DNA of 64,000 nt. Source: an uncultured Lachnospiraceae bacterium (GTDB lineage: Bacteria; Bacillota; Clostridia; Lachnospirales; Lachnospiraceae). The stretch spans positions 186,001-250,000 of the forward strand of contig CAJTUA010000003.1 of NCBI GenBank assembly GCA_910579615.1. Reading direction: 5' to 3'. The stretch's first letter is position 1, and each line of letters starts with the position of its first letter. The position numbers were made by a program, and so were the translations under genes. The notes under the pieces were generated by a model, which saw nothing but the letters and a program-made list of their open reading frames with translations, was not told the DNA's origin and searched no databases. Of this stretch, positions 1 through 8,948 are shown in pieces.

Positions 1-1279
1 CCTTTAGGGAACCTGTTACCGTAAGCATACGTCCGATAACGAACAAGAAATAGGTTCGTACCATCTGGAAAAGCTTCCAGCCAAAACTCGCCGTGTCGAT
101 GTGAAGTTTTTGGGTCCACTTTTTGAAATCTGGCGCAAGGATGGCAGAAAGGATGATGAGGATACCCCAGTAGCAGCCCCATGCAACATAATCCAGGCCT
201 GTGCCATGCCAAAGTCCGGTCAAAAGCCATACAACGGCGAGCGGGATGGCGGACGAGAAAATCTGTCCAATGCGGGTTCCGCGCTTTTTGCGAATGTTGA
301 CGGATGCTTTCATAAAGCGGGGGCTCATGGCGATTGGCATATAGACGTAATCTTTAAACCACGCGCCGAGCGTGATATGCCAACGGCGCCAGAATTCGGC
401 GGCGCTTTTGGAAAAGAACGGGCGGGAAAAATTCTCGTCTAAGGTAATGCCCATCGTCTGGGCGGCACCGATTACGATATCCATGCACCCGGAGAAATCC
501 GCGTACAGCTCCACGGCACACAGGGTGACGGCAAAGAAAATCTCAATGCCCGCGAAGCTTGACGGGGAAGCGAATATGGTGCTGGTGAAAAGCGAAAGCC
601 GGTCTGCCACCACCATTTTCTTAAAAAAACCCCAGAGCATACGCTGCAGCCCAAAGCAGACGCGCTCGTAGGAAAAGCTGGGCAGCGTGCCAAATTGCTT
701 CATCAGCTTGTGGTAGTGGCTAATCGGGCCCTGCACGATATGCGGGAAATAAGTCATGCAGACAAGGAGCTTGAAGTAGTCGTGCTCACATTTTGCTTTT
801 TTCCAGTAAATATCAAGCAGATAGCCGACGCCGGAGAAAGTATAGTAGGAAAGACCGAGCGGTATGAGGACGCGCTTTAGGGCAAAGAGCTGCGAAACCC
901 TTGCGACCTCCTTAAAACCGAGCAGCTTTCCGATTTTGACATAAAACAGGATGCCAAGGATGATAAGCAGGGCGAGCAGTAGGAACTTTTTGGCACGCTT
1001 TTTATAATCGGCAAAAAGTGCTGTGGCCTCTTTTGGTGTCAGCCCTTCCTTTTCTGCCTCGTAGCCGGCATAGATATGGTCGATCATGCGCCCCGCTACG
1101 TAGATGACGAGCGAGGTGCCGACCAGAACCGCGAGCATGTTAAAGCCTGCCGCAAGCTTGTAAAAGACAACATTCCCAATCAAAATGACAATCTGGCGCA
1201 GGCGCACGCGCGGCATCAGAAGGTACAGGGTCAGGAAAACAGCAAAAAAGAGAATGAACTGCAGTGAATTGTATGTCAT
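1..1279 (-). CDS. MBOAT family O-acyltransferase (AlgI/DltB-like), 3' end cut by the window
   Basis: This is a multi-pass membrane enzyme that transfers acyl groups to a polysaccharide or other surface acceptor. 426 residues are visible and the C-terminus lies outside the window. Hydrophobic segments begin at once (residues 5-22, 30-60, 98-113). The MBOAT signature is clear: EFWRRWHITL at about 296-304 and the active-site stretch LLTGLWHGTGLDY, with the invariant His at about 358. The ATG at 1279 is preceded by AGAAAGGAC. No partner such as an AlgJ-like or SGNH protein is visible, so it would have to lie left of the window. The family is certain; the acceptor is unknown. Confidence 0.88.
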   Translation of the reverse strand, partial: MTYNSLQFILFFAVFLTLYLLMPRVRLRQIVILIGNVVFYKLAAGFNMLAVLVGTSLVIYVAGRMIDHIYAGYEAEKEGLTPKEATALFADYKKRAKKFLLLALLIILGILFYVKIGKLLGFKEVARVSQLFALKRVLIPLGLSYYTFSGVGYLLDIYWKKAKCEHDYFKLLVCMTYFPHIVQGPISHYHKLMKQFGTLPSFSYERVCFGLQRMLWGFFKKMVVADRLSLFTSTIFASPSSFAGIEIFFAVTLCAVELYADFSGCMDIVIGAAQTMGITLDENFSRPFFSKSAAEFWRRWHITLGAWFKDYVYMPIAMSPRFMKASVNIRKKRGTRIGQIFSSAIPLAVVWLLTGLWHGTGLDYVAWGCYWGILIILSAILAPDFKKWTQKLHIDTASFGWKLFQMVRTYFLFVIGRMLTVTGSLK

Positions 1280-1432
1280 GGCGGCGGAATTGTCCTTTCT
1301 GGTGATGAAAAACAGGCATATCAAATGTTCCCGTTCAGTATAACAGAAGATATATGACAATTCAATGTCTTTTTTGCGGCATATCTCCGTCATTTTGCAT
1401 TATTTTCCTTTTGGCGCTTTGGATATCTTGGC

Positions 1433-3190
1433 TTATTTCTGGTCAGAAATCCACTCCTCCAACGCTGTCCTGACCGTTGCGAACGGGGCAGGACCGAGTG
1501 TTAAAATGAAAGTGTGGAAATCAAGCGGGGAAAACGCGTCGCCGAGCGCTTCCTGTGCCAGTGCCTTCAAATCCATAAATTCAAGATATCCCACGCAGTA
1601 TGGCAGATAGGAACAAGGCTCCGCCAGGATTGTCCCGTAAATTTCCTTTGCTGTTTTGGCATCAATGCCGTAATCGCTCCAGAAGGAGACCGTAGCATTC
1701 ACATCCCAGCCCGAATAATGCACGCCGATTTCCGTCAGCCCATACAGGCAGAGGATGGCAGTCATATTGTTTCTGCAAAATTCTGCCAATGCCTCGTCAA
1801 AGCCCGCGAGTGTGTAGCCGTACAGTTCCGCATATGTGCCCCAGCCCTCCGTGTAACCGCTTGTGCGCAAAAGCTGCTGCAATGGCTGCGGGCCGGTGCT
1901 TAAATAGTAGACATTCTGGTAGAGGTGTCCCGGATAGCCTTCGTGTGCGAGGGTTGTGAAAATGTCGCTCAAATCGTATTCCGGGTTCTGGTTGATGTAA
2001 ATATTGTTGTTGTTCCGGTCATCAAACGGCGGGACAAGGTACATGGCAGGACTTAGGTATTCCTGGAGCGATTTGTGGACGTATTTGACGGAGTAATCAA
2101 CATCGTCAAGCGCCGGGAAATCGGTTTTGATTGCGTTCTTTAAGTATTCAAGCCCCTCAGCAGGGTCGGTGGCAGGGTATTTCATGCGCTCGTAGCGGTT
2201 GTAAAGCGTGGTGTCGGTAAACTGTGCCGCACTCATGGAAACGAGGGCGGTCTGTACCGCGGTTTTCAGGCGCTTTTGCATTTCCTTCATGGTCATGGAA
2301 GAGCCGGTTTCATAGCGGGCGAGCGCCTCGAAATAGGCGGCACCGTCCGGGAGGGAACATACGCCGCCCTCATAAACCGCAGTGCCTTTTAGCTGCGTGA
2401 GCGTGTCAATAAGCAGCTCGTAGGCAGGGATGACGGAGCCTAGCACCGCTTCGCGGTTCTGCTCTTCATACAGGATGATTTCGTCGCGGGTCAGCCCGTC
2501 AAAATTTTCTACAGTATTGTTGAAACACTCAATCAGGAGGTTTTCCTCCGGGTTTTGGATGTAATTTTGGCACTGTGAAATGATTTCCTCGGCGACGGAA
2601 TCGCTCATAAAGGTTCCTGCCGCGGATTTTTCCCGCTCATACTGCGCAATATCCTCAAAATAGTCTTTTATTTGCGTCAGGAGTTTTAAGTAGGTTTCGA
2701 TATCCTCTTTCGAATAGAAATGGTATTCCGCGAGGAGAATCGGGAGCTGCGCCTGCAGGCCCGTGGTCGGACCAAGCGGTTCGGAGTAATATTCGTATTT
2801 GCTCAGGGCAAGGTTGGAATCCATCGTGAATAAAATGCAGTCGTAGAGAACCTGTTCCTCCTTGGTCAGGCTGTCGTAGTCGTAGGAGAGCAGCGTTTCG
2901 CGCGATGCCTCGATTTCCGGGATGCTGTCGGTCACGTCTTTTTGGGAATACGAGCCGAGTGTAATATCGCCCGCCGTGATGCCGTAATTTTCCGGGTGTG
3001 CAAGGCTATAGTGCAGTGTTAAAGTGTCCGCCGCGACTTCGGTGCGGTAGAGTTCATCGACGAATTCCCCAAAGGGAATGTCCGGAGTGGTTTTTTTATC
3101 TTCCTGCGGCTTTGAGCTGCAGGCGGATAAAAGAAGGATACAAAAGGATAGAAGGAGCGGGAGAAGCCGCTTGGTCGTTTGGTGTCTCAT
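1433..3190 (-). CDS. DUF885 family lipoprotein, probable metallopeptidase-like
   Basis: About 585 residues. A lipoprotein signal peptide ends in LLLSACSS, so the mature protein should be anchored outside the cytoplasmic membrane by the Cys. The C-terminal half carries the DUF885 hallmarks HEGYPGH (about 416-422) and, roughly 25 residues later, TEGWGTYAE. Together these resemble the zinc-binding HExxx(G)H plus Glu arrangement of gluzincin peptidases. The ATG at 3190 is chosen over an in-frame TTG six bases upstream because GAGG lies seven bases before the ATG. It is a single gene facing away from the flagellar genes. Peptidase activity is inferred from the family, not shown. Confidence 0.85.
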   Translation of the reverse strand: MRHQTTKRLLPLLLSFCILLLSACSSKPQEDKKTTPDIPFGEFVDELYRTEVAADTLTLHYSLAHPENYGITAGDITLGSYSQKDVTDSIPEIEASRETLLSYDYDSLTKEEQVLYDCILFTMDSNLALSKYEYYSEPLGPTTGLQAQLPILLAEYHFYSKEDIETYLKLLTQIKDYFEDIAQYEREKSAAGTFMSDSVAEEIISQCQNYIQNPEENLLIECFNNTVENFDGLTRDEIILYEEQNREAVLGSVIPAYELLIDTLTQLKGTAVYEGGVCSLPDGAAYFEALARYETGSSMTMKEMQKRLKTAVQTALVSMSAAQFTDTTLYNRYERMKYPATDPAEGLEYLKNAIKTDFPALDDVDYSVKYVHKSLQEYLSPAMYLVPPFDDRNNNNIYINQNPEYDLSDIFTTLAHEGYPGHLYQNVYYLSTGPQPLQQLLRTSGYTEGWGTYAELYGYTLAGFDEALAEFCRNNMTAILCLYGLTEIGVHYSGWDVNATVSFWSDYGIDAKTAKEIYGTILAEPCSYLPYCVGYLEFMDLKALAQEALGDAFSPLDFHTFILTLGPAPFATVRTALEEWISDQK

Positions 3191-3292
3191 ACGCAAACCT
3201 CATTTCTTAAATTAATAATGTTTATGCAAAAGAGAATGCAATTACTCTACTATATTAGCAGAAAGGAAGAGATTTTACAATTCCTGAAACCT

Positions 3293-3319
3293 TAAGTTTT
3301 TATCAAAATCCGCCGATAA
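3293..3319 (+). promoter_or_regulatory. sigma-28 (SigD/FliA) type promoter
   Basis: TAAG (3293-3296), 15 bases, then a perfect GCCGATAA (3312-3319). This is the consensus late-flagellar promoter with one mismatch in the -35 box. It lies 43 bases before the ATG of the DUF6240/FliK-like gene and should drive that gene and probably flagellin behind it. Confidence 0.8.
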
Positions 3320-3362
3320 AAGTGAAAGGACTAACATTGCTGCAAGGATTGGAGGATATGAT

Positions 3363-6300
3363 ATGAGGCTTGGTGCTGTGACAGAGAACACAAATGCGGT
3401 TATGCAGACCGCCGGGAATAAAGAAAAATCAGAAAAGCTGACATACCGGGAAGGGCAGATAATTGAGGGGACGGTCACGGAGGTGGGCGAGAAGGTCTCA
3501 ATGGATTTTTCCGGGAAGAAGTTAAATTTCCCGAAGGAATCCGTGCCGGGTGCGAGCAAGGGGCAGGTGCGCCGCTTTCAGGTTGTGTCCGTGGGGGAGA
3601 AGGGCATCACGCTGAAGGAAATTTCCGCGCAGGCATCCGCAGGCAGTTCCGGCGGCGGCATTGCGCTGCAGGTGGAGAATTCGAGGCTCCTTTCGGCACA
3701 GGCAGAGCAGGAAGAAGAGCAGGAGGAACAGGGCGAAGAGGAGAACGGGGAAGCTGCAAAGCGCATGACCGGGGAGGATTACGAGGCGCTCTGCAAGGAA
3801 AAATATACATTGGAGGGCTTTAACCTCACGCGGCTTGCCCGCGCGATTGAGCGCATCAAGGCGGGGAGAAAGACCCGCGAGCAGGAGGTTGACGGGCAGC
3901 AGGAGAAAAAGAAGCAGTTTAAGGAGGATGTGCGCCGTATGGCGGAGCACGCTGTAAAAAACGGGCCGATGGCAGAGTATCTGACGAATTTGCTGACGCG
4001 TGCGGACATCCCGATTACGCAGGAAAAGATTGACGAGATTGCGAAGGCGGTCACTTACGGTGCGGAGGCGCTCACGGGGCTTGGCGATGGCGCAAAGGCG
4101 TATCTGATTGGCAACGGGCTTTCACCGGACATTACGAACTTGTATAAAGCGGCACACAGCGGCGCGGGCAAAGAGCAGAAGCTTTCCGATGAGGTCTGGG
4201 AGGAGCTTCGCCCGGCGGCGGAGGGTGTGCTTGCCGAGGCGGGGCTTTCGGCGGATGCGGCAGGACTTTCGGATGCGCGCTGGCTGATGGAGCATGACCT
4301 CGCCCTGACACCTAAGAACCTTATCTATAAGAAGGAGCTGGATGCATTGGCGCAGGACTGCCCGCCGGAGCAGATTCTTGAAAAAGCGGTGGATGCCGTA
4401 AGCAAAGGAGAGGATGCGGTGCAGACGGAACTTGCCGCAGGACCGCAGCAGCTCTGGGAGGAAACGCAGGCGGAACGCTATGCGGAAGAATTTGCACAGA
4501 TTTTGCCGCAGACCGTGGATACGGCGGCCGCGCAGCTGCGCGAGGAGGTCAAGGATGCCGGGGAAGGGCTTTCCCTTGAGTTTTTAAAGCAAGTACAGCA
4601 GCTGTTGCGTGAGGGCAAGGTATCCGCCGTTCCGATTGCCGATGTCACGGCGAGGCGGCAGCTTGAGGAGATTCGTTTCCAGCTGACCGCGGAGGCGGGC
4701 GCAAGGCTTTTGCACCAGGGCATCCGCCTGGACACGGACGGATTGGAAAAGATTGTCGAAGGACTGCGTGCCATCGAGAATGAATATTACCGCAATCTGT
4801 ACAAAGAAGTCGGCGGGGATGCGAACGACACAGAGAGCGTTGAGCTGCTGCGGGCAACGGATGCGGCGGTTTCGCAGTTAAAGAGCGCCCCGGCGTATGT
4901 GCTGGGTGTGACCTTTGAAACGCGCTTTGTGCAGAGTGTGGAAGGGCTGCACGAGGCGGGGGCACAGCTTACGGCGCAGTTTGAGAACGCGATGGAGCGC
5001 TACGAGGCGCTTATGACAAAGCCGAGGGCGGACATGGGCGACTCCATCCGCACCGCATTCCGCAATGTGGACGAGGTGCTTTCCGGCATGGGGCTTCCTG
5101 CAACCCCGGAAAACCAGCGCGCGGTGCGCATTATGTCGTACAACCACATTGAGCTGACGCAGGAAAACCTGGAGGAGATGAAGCTCTACGACGCAAAAGT
5201 GCAGGAGCTTTTGCACAATATGAACCCTGCCGCGTGTGCGAGCCTGATTAAGAAGGGCATCAATCCGATGGATATGCCGATTGATGAGCTGAATGGGCAG
5301 CTTACGGCGCTGCGCGAGGAAGAGGGGGCGACGACGGAAGAGAAATACAGCAATTACCTTGTGATGCTTGACCAGAAGAAGGAGCTTACCGCGCAGGAGC
5401 GGGAATCCTACATAGGCATTTACCGGCTGTTAAACCAGGTGGCGAAGTCGGACGGCGCGGCAATCGGTGTGCTGGCGGCATCCGGGCGGGAGCTGACCTT
5501 ATCCAACCTGCTTTCCGCTGTCCGCACAAGAAAGAAGGGCGGCATGGACGCTTCAGTGGACGATTCCTTTGGCGGTGTCTCGGCAGGTACACAAAACAGC
5601 ATTTCCGAGCAGATTGGAGCGGCGTTTGGCTATGAGCAAATCATGGCAGGGCAGGCAGCAGAGGAACTCACGCCGGAGAAACTTGATGCCGTCGGAGGCA
5701 GTGAGGCGGCGCTTGCAATGACACCGCAGGAGCTTGCCCGCGCGCTAAAGGAAGCGGACAATGCCGCCGAGAGCGGGCAGTTTTCCAAAGAGCGGGCAGA
5801 GGATATGGCGGGAACCATCGCGCACAGCGGTGCGGAACAAAATTTCCTGTCGCGCTTCCATGAGGAAAAGAGCGTGCGGACGCTGCGCGCGGCAAGGCAT
5901 ATTCTTGGAAATGTGAGCGTAAGGAGCCGCATCGGGGCATTGGCGGGCAAGTACGGCGTGGATGGCAATATGCCGGAAATTGACATGGAAAAAGTGGAAA
6001 ATGCACAAAATCTTCAAAATATGGTTGAGGAATGGGCGGATTCTGCCGATAAAGTAATCGACGATGTCTTTGAAAACGTTTCGTTAAGCGGTGCGGACAG
6101 TATGCTGCTCTTAAGCCTGCAGGGTGCGGTGCGCCTGACAAGAAGCCTTGCAAGGCAGGAATTTTATGAGATTCCGCTGCAAAGCGAGGATGGCTTCGTG
6201 AAGATGAACCTCACGGTTGTGCATTCCGGCAGCCAAAAGGGCAGCGTGTCGATTCAGCTAAAGGGGGAGGAGAATGTTGATATCTCACTCCGGATGGAGC

Positions 6301-6581
6301 AAGACCGCATAAACGGCTATGTTTCGACGGCTTCGCGCGGTGAGCTTGACCGTATGCGGGGCAGGGAAGAGGCGATAAAAAACTCCCTGAAGGAGCAGGG
6401 GTTTGAGGTAACCCAATGGAATTACGGGTTGCAGAGCGGGTCGGCGGACCCGGCTGCGGCGCAGGGCGCACCATCAACGGTGCAGGAAGCGTCTCAGGAT
6501 AGCGCGGGGACGGGTAATACACGGACGGACAACTTGTACCTGGCAGCAAGGACAGTAATAAAGATGGCAGTGGGGCGTTAA
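3363..6581 (+). CDS. Large DUF6240-type protein with FliK-like C-terminus
   Basis: 1072 residues, Glu/Ala-rich and mostly predicted helical, with no signal peptide or membrane segment. The N-terminus (residues 1-90) is a small beta-rich domain with repeated KVSMDFSGKKL-like strands. The last 200 residues contain MNLTVVHSGSQKGSVSIQL and ISLRMEQDRINGYVST, which look like the C-terminal domain of the flagellar hook-length protein FliK. It sits directly upstream of flagellin with a 35-base gap and behind a sigma-28-type promoter, which supports a flagellar role. The ATG at 3363 is preceded by GGAGG; an ATG five bases earlier stops after two codons. The DUF6240 label is from memory of the family and the FliK relation is inferred. 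Confidence 0.75.
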   Translation: MRLGAVTENTNAVMQTAGNKEKSEKLTYREGQIIEGTVTEVGEKVSMDFSGKKLNFPKESVPGASKGQVRRFQVVSVGEKGITLKEISAQASAGSSGGGIALQVENSRLLSAQAEQEEEQEEQGEEENGEAAKRMTGEDYEALCKEKYTLEGFNLTRLARAIERIKAGRKTREQEVDGQQEKKKQFKEDVRRMAEHAVKNGPMAEYLTNLLTRADIPITQEKIDEIAKAVTYGAEALTGLGDGAKAYLIGNGLSPDITNLYKAAHSGAGKEQKLSDEVWEELRPAAEGVLAEAGLSADAAGLSDARWLMEHDLALTPKNLIYKKELDALAQDCPPEQILEKAVDAVSKGEDAVQTELAAGPQQLWEETQAERYAEEFAQILPQTVDTAAAQLREEVKDAGEGLSLEFLKQVQQLLREGKVSAVPIADVTARRQLEEIRFQLTAEAGARLLHQGIRLDTDGLEKIVEGLRAIENEYYRNLYKEVGGDANDTESVELLRATDAAVSQLKSAPAYVLGVTFETRFVQSVEGLHEAGAQLTAQFENAMERYEALMTKPRADMGDSIRTAFRNVDEVLSGMGLPATPENQRAVRIMSYNHIELTQENLEEMKLYDAKVQELLHNMNPAACASLIKKGINPMDMPIDELNGQLTALREEEGATTEEKYSNYLVMLDQKKELTAQERESYIGIYRLLNQVAKSDGAAIGVLAASGRELTLSNLLSAVRTRKKGGMDASVDDSFGGVSAGTQNSISEQIGAAFGYEQIMAGQAAEELTPEKLDAVGGSEAALAMTPQELARALKEADNAAESGQFSKERAEDMAGTIAHSGAEQNFLSRFHEEKSVRTLRAARHILGNVSVRSRIGALAGKYGVDGNMPEIDMEKVENAQNLQNMVEEWADSADKVIDDVFENVSLSGADSMLLLSLQGAVRLTRSLARQEFYEIPLQSEDGFVKMNLTVVHSGSQKGSVSIQLKGEENVDISLRMEQDRINGYVSTASRGELDRMRGREEAIKNSLKEQGFEVTQWNYGLQSGSADPAAAQGAPSTVQEASQDSAGTGNTRTDNLYLAARTVIKMAVGR

Positions 6582-6616
6582 ACCGCCGCCAAGGAAAGAA
6601 AGGACAGGTATAGGCT

Positions 6617-8125
6617 ATGAGAATTAATCACAACATCCCGGCTTTGAGGGCGAACAATTCTTTAGGAAGGACAAATAGTGCACTTGACAAGAGCCTTGAG
6701 CGCCTCTCATCCGGTTACCGCATCAACCGTGCGTCGGACGATGCGGCGGGCATGGCGATTTCGCAGAAGATGAAGACACAGATTGCCGGGCTTGACCAGG
6801 CGAGCCGCAACGCGGCAGATGGCATTTCGGTTATCCAGACGGCGGAAGGTGCCCTGCAGGAAATTGAGGATATGCTCCAACGTATGCGTGAGCTTGCGGT
6901 GCAGGCGGCGAACGGTACGAACGCGGATTCTGACCGCAAGGCAATCCAGCAGGAGATTGACCAGTTAAACGAGGAAATCACCCGTATTTCCGAAACGACT
7001 GAATACAATACAATGACGCTTTTAGACGGCAACTTAAACTGCCAGTCCTATTCCAATGTGGATACGGTATCGCTCATCTCGCTCTCTGACACGGTGGATA
7101 CGGCGGACTACACCTTTACGGTAACGCAGGATGCCAGGCAGGCAGTGATTGCGGGGATTCAGCTCGGCTCTGACCGGGACGAATTGGTCGGTGCGTCGGG
7201 GATTATCAACATCAACGGCCATGCGATTGAGGTGCGTGAGGATGAGACGATGGGCGAGCTCTATTCGGAAATCCGCAGTACCTGTGACAAGATGAGCATT
7301 ATCGCCTTTATCGGTGAGGAGGATGTAACCGGGGAGGATTTGGATGCGATTGCAGGTTATTCCCAGAGCAGTATGGAGGATGGCGGCGAGCTGCTTCTTG
7401 TGTCGGAAGCGTATGGTTCCGAGCGCTCGATTGAGCTGTATTGTGACAGTGAGGCACTCCGGGAGCGGCTTGGCATTGACAGCGACACAGGGATTAAGGC
7501 TTACGGCGTGGATGCGATGGCAACGATTGGCGAGAGCGGTTTTGAGAAGACCGCAACGGTTTCGTCAAATGGCAATGTCCTGACCGTAACGGACTTAAGC
7601 GGTTTTGAGATAAAATTTGAGATTGCGCCGGGAACGGCAGGCACAGATTTTACGGATACCAATGCGGACGGTACGGAGCCGGATATCGGTGGGGGCGATG
7701 AGGTAGAGGTTACGGTGACCGTGCTCTCGGCAGGACCGATGGATTTGCAGATTGGCGCGAATGAAGGACAGATGATGGAGGTCCGCATACCGAAGGTGGA
7801 TGCAAAGACACTCGGTGTGGACACCGTCAATGTATGCACGCAGGATGGCGCCACCGAGGCGATTGTGCAATGTGACGTGGCAATTGACCAGGTGTCCGCT
7901 GTCCGCGCAAAGCTCGGCGCTTACGAGAACCGTCTTGACCATGCAATCTCGAACTTGAAGATTGCTTCGGAGAATATTACGGAGGCGCTCTCGCGCATTG
8001 CGGATTCGGATATGGCGGAGGAAATGACGATTTATACGCAGAAAAATGTGCTTGCGCAGGCGGGTACGTCGATGCTGGCGCAGGCGAACGAGAGACCGCA
8101 GACGATTTTGTCGCTGTTGCAGTAA
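6617..8125 (+). CDS. hag: Flagellin
   Basis: 502-residue filament subunit. The N-terminal D0/D1 region is canonical: MRINHNIPALRANNSL, then SGYRINRASDDAAGMAISQ. The stretch MLQRMRELAVQAANGTN corresponds to the part of flagellin recognised by host TLR5. The C-terminal D0 is also canonical, with KIASENITEALSRIADSDMA and the end MLAQANERPQTILSLLQ. The central 250 residues are variable, acidic and specific to this strain or genus, as expected for the surface-exposed D2/D3 domains. No sigma-28 site is visible in the 35 bases before it, so it is probably read from the promoter at 3293. FliS, its export chaperone, follows after a terminator-like hairpin. Confidence 0.97.
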   Translation: MRINHNIPALRANNSLGRTNSALDKSLERLSSGYRINRASDDAAGMAISQKMKTQIAGLDQASRNAADGISVIQTAEGALQEIEDMLQRMRELAVQAANGTNADSDRKAIQQEIDQLNEEITRISETTEYNTMTLLDGNLNCQSYSNVDTVSLISLSDTVDTADYTFTVTQDARQAVIAGIQLGSDRDELVGASGIININGHAIEVREDETMGELYSEIRSTCDKMSIIAFIGEEDVTGEDLDAIAGYSQSSMEDGGELLLVSEAYGSERSIELYCDSEALRERLGIDSDTGIKAYGVDAMATIGESGFEKTATVSSNGNVLTVTDLSGFEIKFEIAPGTAGTDFTDTNADGTEPDIGGGDEVEVTVTVLSAGPMDLQIGANEGQMMEVRIPKVDAKTLGVDTVNVCTQDGATEAIVQCDVAIDQVSAVRAKLGAYENRLDHAISNLKIASENITEALSRIADSDMAEEMTIYTQKNVLAQAGTSMLAQANERPQTILSLLQ

Positions 8126-8181
8126 AATTTCAAAGCGGCAGGAGGATTGCCAGGAGTATCAGGGAATTTCCCCTTTCGTAT

Positions 8182-8229
8182 GGAAGAAGCGGGAATGAAG
8201 TTGTGGGAGGCTTCATTCCCGCTTCTTCC
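8182..8229 (+). terminator. Long perfect hairpin after flagellin
   Basis: A 19-base perfect stem (8182-8200 with 8211-8229) and a 10-base loop. There is no T-run after it, so it may stabilise the abundant flagellin mRNA 3' end as much as terminate transcription. Confidence 0.65.
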
Positions 8230-8339
8230 GGGCGGTGTGTCTGTTTGCTAATAAAGTTTTGGATTCAGGTGCAAATTGTTAAGCAGTTCTCTGGCAGGCA
8301 CGGCACGCCAGGGATGCCAGGAATGAAGTGAGGTTTTGG

Positions 8340-8819
8340 ATGGAGAAAGAACGTTTACAGGAATTTACATTTCGTGTCACACAGGCGTCGCGCACGGAGT
8401 TAATCGTCATTATGTACGATATAATTCTTTCGGATACGAAGGAGGCGCGCAGGCTGATTGCGCAGGGCGATACCGCAGGTTACGAGCGGGAGTTAAAGCA
8501 CGCAGGGCGCTTTTTGAATGAGCTGATGGGGGCTCTCGATTACCAATACGACATTTCGTATGAATTGCTTAGTCTGTATTCTTTTGTGAACAAGACTTTC
8601 ATCCGGGCATGTGTGAGCCGGAATGCCTCGCTGCTTGACGCGGCGGACAAGGTGATTTGTGGCTTGCGCGCGTCGTTCCATGAGGTCGGCAAGCAGGATA
8701 CGGAAGGCCCGATGATGCGCAATGCGGAGCAGGTCTATGCAGGGCTGACCTACGGGAAGGGCAGCTTAAATGAATCTTCACTTGATTTGAATGGGACGAA
8801 GAGAGGGTTTATGGCATAA
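8340..8819 (+). CDS. fliS: Flagellar export chaperone FliS
   Basis: 159 residues. FliS binds the C-terminus of flagellin in the cytoplasm and prevents early polymerisation. Family features are QASRTELIVIMYDIILSDTKEA near the N-terminus and the helical ELMGALDYQYDISYELLSLYSFVN region. The ATG at 8340 is chosen over an in-frame GTG at 8328 because the bases GTGAGG, seven before the ATG, serve as its ribosome binding site. It is 30-40 residues longer than typical FliS, with a Ser/Asn-rich tail. A weak sigma-28-like element (TAAA, 15 bases, GCAAATTG at 8252-8278) may drive it, but only half of the -10 box matches. Confidence 0.9.
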   Translation: MEKERLQEFTFRVTQASRTELIVIMYDIILSDTKEARRLIAQGDTAGYERELKHAGRFLNELMGALDYQYDISYELLSLYSFVNKTFIRACVSRNASLLDAADKVICGLRASFHEVGKQDTEGPMMRNAEQVYAGLTYGKGSLNESSLDLNGTKRGFMA

Positions 8820-8948
8820 GAAAAAACGAACCGGAGATTATAAGAAAGGTTTTAATGCGGTACGAATCAAAAGTTTAAGCAATGCGGCAAGGATGTTTTG
8901 CAAAGAATTGTAGGAAACATACAAAATTTAGAAATGGTTGGGATGGAA

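Noticed and set aside
3500..6550. Several long open frames on the minus strand
   Set aside because: They are shadows of the GC-rich gene at 3363; their translations are Arg/Pro/Ser-rich with no ribosome binding site or family sequence.
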